A DNA stretch of 64,000 nucleotides from Sorex araneus (lineage: Eukaryota; Chordata; Mammalia; Eulipotyphla; Soricidae): assembly GCF_027595985.1 (NCBI RefSeq), contig NC_073308.1, positions 17,568,005 to 17,632,004 on the forward strand. Reading direction: 5' to 3'. This document shows positions 41,601 to 51,660 of this stretch, in pieces. The number at the start of each line of letters is the position of its first letter. The stretch's first letter is position 1. The notes beneath the pieces are model-generated. The model was not told the DNA's origin. It did not search any database and was given only the letters and a program-made list of their open reading frames with translations. The translations under genes were made by a program, and so were the position numbers.

Positions 41601-42097
41601 ATTTTAAAGCTTATGGAGCAATGCCAGGAAGAGAAAAAGTGTCCCTGTGAGTAATAGAAAGGAAGTGAAGAATTTTTGGAGTGTTGCAACAATGTTAGAA
41701 ATTTCAGATCCCTAATCCAATATGACAGGGCCAGCAGTGGGCTTCAGCCCTGTCTGCCCCTGGTCCACTCTCAGCACTCAAGTGCAGGAGGGTCCATCAG
41801 CAATTACTTTGTGGGCAGTCCTCAAATGTCTACAGAGTCTTTTCAAAGCTCTTAAGACTCAGCACTTTAAAAGGGAATCCCTGGGATCCCACTTTGAAAG
41901 AAAATATAGTCACATCTAATTTCTGATCTGTGATTCATTAAGACTTCTTTAAACTCCATCGACCTGTCCAAACCCTATGAAGTTTGAGGAAAAAGCCTCA
42001 GAATTTACAACAACCAGCTCTTATTCATGCTGCCTCCTCTCTTTCCTGCTGTATCTAAAGGTATTCCTAAGATATGCTTTGACTCACTTCAGAACAC

Positions 42098-42215
42098 TCT
42101 GGGGCCAGAAAAACAGCTCTAAAGCTAGAGTGCAGGCTTTGCATGCGGGACTCCAGATTCCATCCCTGACACTGTATGTTGTATTATTCCCCAAAACCAA
42201 ACAAGCTTCCCCCAA
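42098..42215 (+). mobile_element. Degraded SINE, sense
   Basis: ctggggccagaaaaacagct, gcaggctttgcatgcgggac and gattccatccctgacactgt follow the SINE head and B box. It is truncated before the tail and followed by a C run and A run (42218-42240). Confidence 0.6.
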
Positions 42216-42861
42216 TGCCCCCCCCCCCAAAAAAAAATAAAAACTATGTTATACACAAAGAAACAAACGAAACAAAAAATTTAGCAAGAATGCAGCTATG
42301 AAGATGCATTAACTTCATAACTTCTCAAACATCCAAGCCCTAAATCGCCCGGTGGCAGAGACTGAAAACAAAGAACATTCCAAGGACAAAGAAAGCAAAC
42401 ATTCCCTTAAGGTCAAGTGAACCGAAATTAATGTCAAGTTTGTGTTATGCCAAGTCATCCCTGTGCTGCCATGTAAACTAGTAAGAAAAGAAATGGGGAA
42501 AAAAATCTGCTTCATCTGAAAATAGAACATAAATTTATAAAAAAACTCGTCACCCTTGTACACTCCAAAAAATTAAATATTGCTGGGTGATGCTATTTAT
42601 TACAAATAAATAAAGAAATGGTGTAAACCACTGAACTCCACAGATTCTCGGTGGAGGTAATAGGTGGGGGATGGGGAGATGGTAGCAACAAGGCCGGGCT
42701 CTGCTCCCCGCTGGTCAGGGGGTGAAGCAAAGGTACTATGAACCCCTTTAAATACATTGTGTATGTCCCCAATTATGTAAAGCTCATAAACTCTCCTCGA
42801 AGAGAGATGGGTCTGCTTGGCAGGGGCTGCTCACTTCCCTTTTGGTCAATGGGATCCTTAC

Positions 42862-42901
42862 CTGGCTGTGCTCTGCCCTCGCTCCAGGACTGAACCAGTG
42901 G
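42862..42901 (-). CDS. GPATCH2: GPATCH2 internal coding exon, 40 nt
   Basis: The minus strand has a strong acceptor (cattctttttcctctgcag), 40 coding bases, and the donor CAG|GTAAGG. After one base completing an upstream codon it reads HWFSPGARAEHSQ, matching the human HWFSPGAR segment as I recall it, and joins in phase 0 to the exon at 40022. This micro-exon is the most 5' GPATCH2 exon I could find. The preceding exon is either beyond 64000 or escaped me in the 21 kb above. Confidence 0.9.
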
Positions 42902-43289
42902 CTGCAGAGGAAAAAGAATGGCAGTCAGTGTCAATCTGATGGGAACAATTGATTTCACATATGCCAGCTTCAGGCATGTGTAACGTGTGTGTGCCAGTCA
43001 GGAGCTCTCCATTCATTTCTTGCACTGGCTGCATCCTGTAATCCTAGACTTCTACCCATTCTGACAGCAGCAGAGGAGTCCTCAGAACCCAGTAATTTTC
43101 AATTGCATAAGCAAACTCAGTTAGAATTACATTTCCATTTAATTATGTTCACATAAACTGCTGGGACTGCATTCATTTCATGAATCAATTCTGGTGATAA
43201 AAAATCTACAAATGCTATCATTTGCCACAACTTAATTAGAGCATCATTACACCAAATTATGACCTTTTGATTGTTGGGGTTTCAAACAT

Positions 43290-43296
43290 GCGCGCG

Positions 43297-43327
<31 letters not shown>

Positions 43328-43348
43328 ACATACGCACAAACACACAAA
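43290..43348. repeat. (CG)/(CA)n microsatellite
   Basis: A short CGCG start followed by CA units with interruptions. Confidence 0.9.
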
Positions 43349-43541
43349 CGTGAAAACCATAAGAACATTCTATCTCCAGATCATGCCTCAGAATCAATTG
43401 TAAGGTAGTCAATGGGTGAACACTGGAGCTTTGGTCGCAGGTAGGTGGAACCCTGGGGGTTCTGGAGGAAGAAAAGTTCAACCACAACTTAACACAGGTC
43501 ATTTTGTTGTATTTCTTTTTAATTTACATATTCACTGTATC

Positions 43542-43788
43542 TCTGTATCACTGTCATCCCATTGTTCATCGATTTGCACAAGCAGATGCCAGTAACATCT
43601 CCTTTCGTCCCTGTCTCATGCTAGTGTAGCCCAATGACATACTGGGGGCTCTTTCAGGGTCAGGGGAATGAGGACCATCATTGTTACTATTTTTGCCATA
43701 GAGTACATCATGGATAGATTGCCAGGCCCTGCTGTGTGGGCAGGATACTTTCGGTAGCTTGCCAGGCTCTCTGAGAGCAATGGAGGAT
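43542..43788 (-). mobile_element. RTE-tailed SINE, antisense, variant with longer RTE segment
   Basis: The plus strand reads tcactgtcatcccattgttc and ccagtaacatctcctttcgt, then ctagtgtagcccaatgacat. This last piece is also present at the same spacing in the RTE fragment (46618-46637), so this copy shares nearly 100 bases with the RTE 3' end. The SINE body follows (ctttcagggtcaggggaatg, ggtagcttgccaggctctct). The tRNA-like head is truncated. Confidence 0.82.
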
Positions 43789-43794
43789 TTTGGG

Positions 43795-44240
43795 ACGGCC
43801 TCTAATCGCCTTTGCAGGTGTTCTCAGTCTACTGAATGTAAGCTTTTGGTGGACTGGCATGTTTTAATGATCTGCACACTGACAAACACACACCTGCATG
43901 CGTCTCTGGGCAGCACCTGGGACATCTGCGCCTCAGGTTGATCTCCTTGAGGTTGATGGAGTGCGCCAGGAAGTTGTTGAGTAGCTGGCAGAGCAGGACC
44001 CTGTTGAGGAGGGTCAAGTGCCAGGTCACCTGGTGGCTGGGTGACAGCACCCAACAGTGGATGTGCACACTGCTGCCATGGCTCTATGTCTGTGAATCAG
44101 CCCGGCTGGGACAGGCGGTGACGCTGCGGGAGGCACCTGTTTCTCCATGCCCCGCCAATGCCATTCTGTCTGAATCTTGCAAAAGAGCTGGTGATGTCCA
44201 TCAGAAATCACGTGTAGAGTTCCAACAGGGATCACACATA
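43795..44240 (-). other. GC-richer block of unknown origin, possible pseudogene
   Basis: Overlapping minus-strand open frames of 69-79 codons lie in all three frames and none is dominant. One contains LLNRVLLCQLLNNFLAHSIN, which looks protein-like, but I cannot name it and nothing supports splicing. It lies between an RTE-tailed SINE and an old L1. It could be a frameshifted processed pseudogene or unique intron. Confidence 0.25.
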
Positions 44241-44289
44241 GAGTTTCATGCCTGGTGTGTTGAGGTCACTTACAATTACAACACTAAAG

Positions 44290-44812
44290 GCTTACAATAA
44301 TGTTCATGTTTTTGGTGTATAAAGTTATTGTCCATTCACCACTACTAAAGCGCCAAGAGCCTCCACTTACTGTCCAGTCTGACCCCTCCCTGTCCCAGTG
44401 CACCCACCCCCATAATCTCAGCTCTGTTGTAAAACCCTTTGTTTTTACTGGACATTTCATTGACTTTCTTTGTTTCTTTATATACTACTTATGAGGGAGA
44501 TCAATAGGCATTTTCCTTCTCCCTTAACTTATTTTGCTTAACACAAATCCATCTGTTTCTATCCAAGTTGTAGTAATAAGGCAAGATCTTTACTTACAGG
44601 TACATAAAATGCCATTATATAGAGAGAACACAGTTTCTTTATCCATGCATCTCTTGTTGGGCATTTGGTTTGTTGTCAGATCTCAACTACTGTGAATAGT
44701 GTGATGTGTTGCTGACCACAGGTTGCAATATTCACGTTTCATGTGCTCTGGGTACATGTAATTTACTGGCTGTTATAATGGGCAGTGTAGAAATGACCAT
44801 TTCCTTTATGTT
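44290..44812 (-). mobile_element. Old L1 3' end, antisense
   Basis: On the minus strand this is the end of an older L1 ORF2 and its 3' UTR. The plus strand shows cagtttctttatccatgcat, gttgggcatttggtttgttg and actgtgaatagtgtgatgtg, well-known antisense L1 text. It is more diverged than the L1 at 45058. Confidence 0.8.
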
Positions 44813-44869
44813 ACAAATTTGGTTGAATAGCCCCTGCCTGATTAGGTTATCTCTGAACCTCTGAACTTT

Positions 44870-44998
44870 GAGGAAGAGAGAAAGGAGGCAAGGAGGGAGG
44901 GAAGAAGGAGGGGAGGGATGGAGAGAAGTTAGAGGAAGGGGAAAGAAAATGAGAGGAAGAGAAAGGAAAGAAAAAGAAAGGGATGGAAGACAATTCTA
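44870..44998. repeat. GGAA/GAGA purine-rich tract
   Basis: Purine-only simple sequence of about 125 bases. Confidence 0.88.
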
Positions 44999-45057
44999 AA
45001 ATAATGTTCAAGAGGCCCTCTAGAATCACATTTCTTAATCAAATTTAAATGTCAATC

Positions 45058-46146
45058 CCATTAATATCCAGCATATACAAGACACTAGTAGAAATGTACA
45101 AAAATAACCCCTCCAACCCCATCCAAAAATGGGGAGAATAAATGAACAGAAGCTTTGTCAAAAAAGGAACACAAATGGCCAAAAGCCACATGAAAAAATG
45201 CTTCATATAGCTAATCTTCAGGGAGATGAAAATCAAAACAACAATGAGATATCTCACACCATGGAGATGGCACACATTCAAAAGAACAAAAGCAACCAGT
45301 GTTGGCATGGATGTGGGGGAAAAGGGATGCTCTTTCACTGTTGGTGGGAATGCCAGCTAGTCCAGCCTTTCTGGAAAACAACATGGACATTCCTTCAAAA
45401 ACTAAAAATTGAGCTTCCATATGACCCTGCAATAACACTTCTGGGAATATATCCCGAGGGTGCAAAAAAAAAAACATAGTAGAATTGACATCTGCACCTA
45501 TATGTTCATAATAGCCAGAATCTGGAAACAATCCGAGTGCCTGAGAACACATGGCTGGTTAAAGAAACTTTGGTACATCTACACAATGGAATACTATGCA
45601 GCTGTTAGGAAAGATGAAGTCATGAAATTTGCTTATAAGTGAATGGACATGGAGAGTATCATGCTAAGTGAAATGAGTCTGAAAGAGAGGGGCAGACATA
45701 GAAGGACTGCACTTATTTGTGGAATATAAAGTAACATGAGACTGACACCCAAAGTCAGTAGACACAAGGGCCAGGAATATTGCCCATAGTTGGAAGCCTG
45801 TTGCATGAGCTGGGGGAGAAGGCAGCTAGAATAAAGAAGGGATTGCTAAGTCAATAATGGTTGGAGGAATTGTTTGGGATGGGAGATGTGTGCTGAAAGT
45901 AGATAAAGGACCAAACATGATAACCTCTCAGTATCTGTATTGCAAACCATAATGCCCCAAAGTAGAGAGTATGGGGTAAACTAGTTTGCCATGGAGGCAG
46001 GGGGAGGGAAAGGGGAAGAATACTGGGTACATTGATGGTGGAGGATGTGCACTAGTGGAGGGATGGGTGTTGGATCATTGTATGACTGAAACTCAAACAT
46101 GAAAGCTTGCAAGTGTATCGCACAGTGGTTCAAAAAAAAAAAAAAA
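45058..46146 (+). mobile_element. 5'-truncated L1, sense, ORF2 end plus 3' UTR and poly(A)
   Basis: It starts within ORF2 (aatatccagcatatacaaga) and runs through ggaatactatgcagctgtta to the ORF2 end. The 3' UTR follows (catggaggcagggggaggga, ggatgggtgttggatcattg) and ends in poly(A) at 46132-46146. A few in-frame changes interrupt the reading frame. The two halves are in the normal order, unlike the L1 at 50991-52735. Confidence 0.92.
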
Positions 46147-46453
46147 AGTTAATTCCAGGGCATTGAACTTGGTGTGGTTGCTAACTCATGGGCTTAAGAG
46201 TCATGAAGATCTATGCTTGGATGCAGGTTCTGAAGAATACTCACTACAGTGAACTCTGACAAAATTAAATTAATTTGAGTATCTTCTTCATGTCTAGAGT
46301 AAAATTAATCACACACCCTGCATTGTGTTGAGAGAAATAAGACTAAAAACAAGGTATGGGGTAGGTGTTTAAAATATATGTCAGTATTTCTCCCCGTGGG
46401 GCACAGTGGGCTCTGGGTGATATGGGCACTTCACTACATGAATTTTTGTGGCA

Positions 46454-46486
<33 letters not shown>

Positions 46487-46544
46487 TATATGTGAGTGTG
46501 TGTGTGTATGTAAATGTATATATATGTGTGTGTGTGTGTGTGTA
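46454..46544. repeat. (TA)n and (TG)n microsatellite at the RTE 3' end
   Basis: TA units, then TG units, abut the 3' terminus of the minus-strand RTE fragment. RTE elements end in short tandem repeats rather than poly(A), so the array was probably seeded by that tail. Confidence 0.9.
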
Positions 46545-47320
46545 TCACTTGTCACCCCATTGATCTTTGATTTGCTCAAGTGGGCACCAGTAACGTCTCC
46601 ATTTGTCCCTGTCATGTGCTAGTGTAGCCCAGTGATATCTGCTCACTCCAGGAACAGGAAGAGCCTCAAATCATTCATTCAGGGTTTTGACGAAGAAGTC
46701 TGACCATCTCATTGGTGGGCGGCCATGTGGTCTTTTGACGTCCCATGGAATCCATTTGGTAACAGCTCTAGTCCAGCGGTTGTCTCTGAATCTCATTATG
46801 TGCCCGGCTCATCTGATTTTTGATGCCTTGGCAAATGAAACAGCGTTCCTGATTCTTGACCATTGATGAAGGTCGGAACTCCGGATTCCTCTCACTTGAG
46901 TGAAACGTGATACTCCTATCATAGCTCTTTCGATTCCTCTTTGGAATACCGGAATAGTGTTCTCATGCTGTTTGCATAGGGCCCAGGTCTTTGAGGTGTA
47001 TGTTAGTGCAGGAAGAATGGTGGAGTCGAAAAGCTGTCCCCGGAGCCAGAGATTCTTCATTCTTTTTAACCACTTCTTTGATGCTCTTGAAGGCGTTCCA
47101 TGCTGCCCTTCCTCCTTTGCAGTTCTGGCACCAAGTCATTCCTCATGTTGAGTTCTCAACCCAGGTACACGTAGCTGCTGCATTCGGAGATGTTCCTTCC
47201 ACTGAGAGCAAATGGAATGTCAGGGACTAGTCCATTTTTCATGAACATTGTTTTGCTGAGGTTCAGCTGCAGTCTGATCTTTTCACACTTGCAGTCGAAG
47301 TCGGCCAGCATTTTGAGCAC
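46545..47320 (-). mobile_element. RTE-clade non-LTR retrotransposon, 3' end of the reverse-transcriptase ORF
   Basis: The minus strand at 46809-47060 encodes TILPALTYTSKTWALC followed by ERAMIGVSRFTQVRGIRSSD, typical of the C-terminal part of RTE-clade ORF2, including BovB and nematode RTE relatives. Further upstream, frames give LQLNLSKTMF and other reverse-transcriptase palm-end text. Downstream a frame reads toward GRPPMRWSDFF. Stops and frameshifts make it inactive, and it is 5'-truncated near 47320. An element of this kind has been reported as horizontally transferred between parasitic nematodes and the common shrew; this fragment is consistent with that element but needs a database match. 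Its 3' end equals the tail of the second SINE family in this window. Confidence 0.88.
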
Positions 47321-47398
47321 AACAAAAAACAAAATAAATAAAAACTAACAAAAAACCCCCAAACCTGCACCAAAATTACTCCAAAAATTAAAACACTT

Positions 47399-48480
47399 TG
47401 TTAGGTTACATTGGGTTGTCCTTGCTCCTCCCGCAGGAAGCTTAAGGTTTATTGAGCTAGTCCCACAACAGTGCCCCTGAGGCACACCCAATTCCATCAA
47501 GCACTGATAATACTAGACTGCTTTTCTCTTTCCTTTATGTCACTTGCATAGTTTAGCAATGGCCTTTTTGTATAGACACAGGAAGACAGTTGATGCTATG
47601 CTTTTGTAACATGGGAGTTAATTGACTCCAAATAATATTTACTCCTGGGCATCGATCATATTTACCTGCCTTAAGCCTCAGTTGCCCTTACTTCCTAACA
47701 CCCAACGAAGGAACTGGATGGACCCAGGGCAAGCTGTAAGCTACCCTGGAACCAGAAAGGGACAAGCTAAGTCCCATAAGAAGTATAATAAGAGCATGGT
47801 CAAGACTAATTCTGTCAGACCCCCAAAACAGTAACTGAGTAAGGACGCTCCTGGGTTAGGAAAAACTAACCTGGACTGAGGAATATACTCTGGGATATAT
47901 AGTGATATATCCCCAGGAAGAGCCAAACTTTAAGCTTACTATATTTCTTACTGTGTTTATACAAAACAACTAGAAATATTAGTAAGAAGTAAATTGACTG
48001 ATTGTTCAAATGGATTACTAGCTGAAGAAAGAAGAAAGCAATACACCCTGGATGGAATCCCACCCTTGGGTGGATCTCTTAGTAATCTGGAGTGCTGAAC
48101 CCTCAAATGAGATTTTGTCTTTGAGTTAATCTCCTAGAACTTCCACTGAAGGAGTGGCTTTACCTGTTTGTTGTTATGACAATGTTCAACCCCACTTATG
48201 TGTACTCCCACCCTTCATCATTTCTATATAACTATGCTGTAAGGGGAAAGAGGGGAGAGGACTTTTAGGTCTGTGAGGAGACTAGGATGATGGAACTATG
48301 ATGACTGGGACTATGACCAAAACTACAACTATGACTGTGCTGTAAGATCCGACTACACTGGGGAGGAGAGAAAAATAAACTGACTACTGACCAGTCTGGG
48401 GCCCTGTTTCTCCATTCCGTGGTCCTTCATCCATCTGTCACCATGGGCTGGCCAGGGGAACGGCTCTTGACCATGGAACA
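47399..48480 (+). mobile_element. Solo LTR (endogenous retrovirus-like), copy 1
   Basis: About 1.08 kb starting TGTTAGG, with a TATA-like tctatata at 48223-48230 and AATAAA at 48374-48379, then a GT/CT-rich stretch, in the order expected of U3-R-U5. Over about 600 bases it matches 61663-62885 (for example taagcctcagttgcccttac, present in both). No retroviral coding sequence is attached, so I read it as a solo LTR. The right edge is uncertain and no target duplication was found. Confidence 0.72.
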
Positions 48481-49036
48481 CTCAAGTCTCGAGCCTCCTC
48501 ACCTTTCTTTTGAAACTCACAACACATGGCATAATATGAAACATCATCATCTTGAAATGTTTAGTGATATTGTTGTATCTTAAAGTACATTGTTTAAAGG
48601 TCTTCCTAAGAATGGGCTATTGTCATCAAATCAAGTCAAATCAACTTAAGTGAGTTAAGTTTGTCCATGAGAATCAGACTTAAATTGATCTAGAATATCT
48701 TATTTCTCTAAATCTAACATTGAAGCCATTTCACCATGCAGCGAGGGTTGCTAAATTTCAGAGTATAAATGTATTCCCAATGAACATAACCTTTAATCCT
48801 GGCAAGTCTTGCTTTAAGCAAACTCCATATTTACACAAAAGATAAAATAAAGGGTGAATATTTGCTTTAGAAAGGAATTCATCACAGGATTGTGACTAGG
48901 TAATCAGGCGCATTTAAAATAAGTTTTGATTTACATGTAACTCCTCAGGTAAATTTCCTACGTTTTCAATATTGTAAAAGCAAACTATAAATACCAATTT
49001 AAAAATCAATGAATATATCAGATTTGTTCTTTTTTT

Positions 49037-49210
49037 TTTTTTTTTTTGATTTTTGGGTCACACCCAGCGATGCTCAGGGGTTACTCCTGGCTTTGCACTC
49101 AAGAATTACTCCTGGCAGTGCTTGGGGGACCATATGGGATGCCGGGGATCGAACCCGGGTCGGCCGCGTGCAAGGCAAACGCCCTACCCGCTGTGCTATC
49201 GCTCCGGCCC
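49037..49210 (-). mobile_element. SOR-like SINE, antisense, very young
   Basis: Almost consensus sequence with intact CpGs (ggccgcgtgcaaggcaaacg, gctatcgctccggcccc). It lies between perfect 18-bp target duplications starting cagatttgttc (49019-49036 and 49211-49228). Confidence 0.95.
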
Positions 49211-49699
49211 CAGATTTGTTCTTTTTTTAAGATAAGAATCTCATAAGTGATTTGGAAAAAGGTACAAAGGAAAAGATTGTGAATCATTTAGGATTCATAG
49301 CTGATGGGAGGTGGAGCAAATAAAAAATGATTCCGTTTGACATATTAAGAATTTTAAGTAAGTATTTTATATTCATTTATTTTTTTACATTATAATATTC
49401 GTATTTTCAGAAAGTCAACAGAATGAATAAATGAGAATTTCAAAACTTAACATGTAATGTCTCCTCAGAGTAGGACACTCGTTCCTCAGGTTTGGTTGCA
49501 TGGAGGGTTCTGCGTCCCACAACTTCCCTTTTTAACTCAGTAATCGCTGGACTAATCTGAGGTGTTTCCTATCGAAAGACACCCAATTAATGTTAAAAAT
49601 CAGATTTTGAACATAGAACTGCATTTTCCAAGATGCTAGATAGAATTATTAGCATGGTATCCAGCATTATATTACTAAAATAGTCTTCCCCTTTCCCTA

Positions 49700-50195
49700 C
49701 CTAGGCACAGGACAGAACTGAGGAAGGTGATAGTACAGGTGTAAGAATGAGCCCATGCAGGTGTGGGATATAAAAAAACAGAGCAGGGAAAAAAACAATG
49801 CCCAAAGGCAACAGAAACAATGCAGAAAAAGGTCCTGACTAAGAATCTTGCCACTGGGGAGGGTGGGGGTGGGGAGAAGTGGGATTAGGTCAGGGAAGAG
49901 ACCATTCCAGCAACAGTAGAGAGAAGTGGTCACTTTGGACCAGGAATAGGTGCTGAAAGGGGGTAAAGGGACATGTACCACATCCCATCAGTAAACAGCA
50001 GGGTAAACCGCAGTGCCCCAAAGGAGAAAGAAAAGTGCCTGTCACAGAGGTAGGCTGGGGGGCCAGAGGGAAATGGGGAACATTGGTGGAGGGAAGTGGA
50101 CAAGGTGAAGGAACTGGTGTTGGATGGAACACTGTATGCCTGAAACTTAATCATGAATATTTCTTAACTCTGTAATTCATGGTGATTACATTTAA
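49700..50195 (+). mobile_element. L1-type 3' UTR, sense
   Basis: It carries the shrew L1 3' end pattern: ggaacattggtggagggaag, gaactggtgttggatggaac, cctgaaacttaatcatgaat and catggtgattacatttaaaa. It is more diverged than the tail at 58613. Confidence 0.75.
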
Positions 50196-50202
50196 AAGAA
50201 TG

Positions 50203-50381
50203 GAGAGGGGCTGGAATAGTACGGAACGTAGGGTGCTTGCCTTAACTGTGGCCAACCCGGGTTCAATCCCTAGCATCCTATATGGTTCCCCTTGCATGGC
50301 AGGTGTAATTCCTGAATGCAGAGCCAGGAATTGGGTATTACTGGGTATGGTCCAAAAACCTTAAAGAAAGAAAGAAAGAAA

Positions 50382-50457
<76 letters not shown>

Positions 50458-50459
50458 AA
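50203..50459 (+). mobile_element. SINE, sense, with (AAAG)n tail expansion
   Basis: Head gaggggctggaatagtacgg and B box gggttcaatccctagcatcc, then gggtatggtccaaaaacc. An (AAAG)n array of about 24 units occupies 50362-50459 in place of poly(A), the sense-strand equivalent of the TTTC array at 236-358. Confidence 0.88.
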
Positions 50460-50523
50460 CAGATGTTCTTGAGGAGATGAATTTCAGTTTACATGAATGT
50501 CTCCTGATTAAGGAGCAATTTTT

Positions 50524-50975
50524 TAATTTTATTCTTTAATTAGTGAATCACCATGAGGGTACAGATACAGATTCACACATGTTAGAACTTGTTTTTCCCT
50601 CATACAATGTTCACAAACACATCTCTCCACCAGTGCCCATTCTCCCTCATCAATAAACCCAGTATCCCTCCCCTGCCTCCCACCTCCCCCCCACCCCACC
50701 CTGCCTCTGTGACAGAGTACTCCCTTTTGATCTCTCTCTCTCCAATTGGGTGCTGTGGTTTGCAAGAGGGGTATTGAGTGGCCATTATGTTCAGTCTCTA
50801 GTCTACTTTCAGTGCATATCTCCCTTCCTGGGTGGGATCTCTAACCACATTTTGGTTGGTCCCTTCTCTATCTGAGCAGCCTTTTCCCCCAGCATGTGAG
50901 ACCAGCTTCTAAGCCATGGAGCCAACCTACTGGTACTTATTTCTACTATTCTTGGACATTAGTCTTTAAGGAGCA
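50524..50975 (-). mobile_element. L1-type 3' end insertion, antisense, variant tail
   Basis: About 450 bases of L1-like 3' UTR on the minus strand, ending with ggtgattcactaattaaag and T-rich flank on the plus side. It has a 15-bp target duplication, ttaaggagcaatttt (50508-50522 and 50976-50990). Its tail sequence matches the element at 25392, and both differ from the main L1 tail, so this is a distinct subfamily. Confidence 0.87.
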
Positions 50976-50990
50976 ATTTTCATTTATTTA

Positions 50991-51660
50991 TTTTATTGAA
51001 TCACCACAAAATAGAGCATTACAAAATTCTTCATGAGTGCGTTTCAGTCATAAAATGTTCCAACACCCATCCCTTCACCAGTGTAGTTTTCCAGCACCAG
51101 TGCCCCCGGTTTCCCTCCCACCCCTTAAAGCTACATCCCACCTCCCCACCTGAGACTGCCTCTATGGCAAGCACTTCTCTTCTCTCTCTCTTTCTCTCTC
51201 TCTCACCTTCTTCCTCTCTCTTCCCCACCCCAGACTGCCTCTATGGCAGGCACTTCTCTTCTTCTCTTCTCTTCTCTTCTCTTCTCTTCTCTTCTCTTCT
51301 CTTCTCTTCTCTTCTCTTCTCTTCTCTTCTCTTCTCTTCTCTTCTCTTCTCTTCTCTTCTCTTCTCTTCTCTTCTCTTCTCTTCTCTTCTCTCTCTCCTC
51401 TTTCTTGCTCTCAATTTAGACATTATGATTTGTGATACAGATGCTGAAAGGTTATCATGTATATCCCTTTACCTGCTTTCAACATCAATTCTTTTCCAGA
51501 GTGATCATTTCCAACTAATATTGTCATAATGGATCCTCCTCTATCTTAACTACGTTCAACCTTCCACACCATCGACCAACCATTGACCATTCCTCCTGGC
51601 CCATTTTCCCTGGCTTTGGACATTAGTTTCATACTGGTTTTCTTTTTACTCTCTGATAAA
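50991..51660 (-). mobile_element. L1 3' UTR, antisense (3' half of an inverted L1)
   Basis: The plus strand begins ttattttattgaatcaccac and catcccttcaccagtg, the reverse of the L1 3' end. It contains a large (TTCTC)n array at 51251-51392 and a repeated block gactgcctctatggca at 51153 and 51233. It starts directly at the target duplication of the neighbouring element. The L1 ORF2 that follows at 51661 is in the opposite orientation. Confidence 0.82.
51251..51392. repeat. (TTCTC)n pentanucleotide microsatellite, about 27 units
   Basis: A nearly perfect pentanucleotide array inside an L1 3' UTR, on pyrimidine-rich ground that also precedes it at 51178-51232. Confidence 0.96.
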
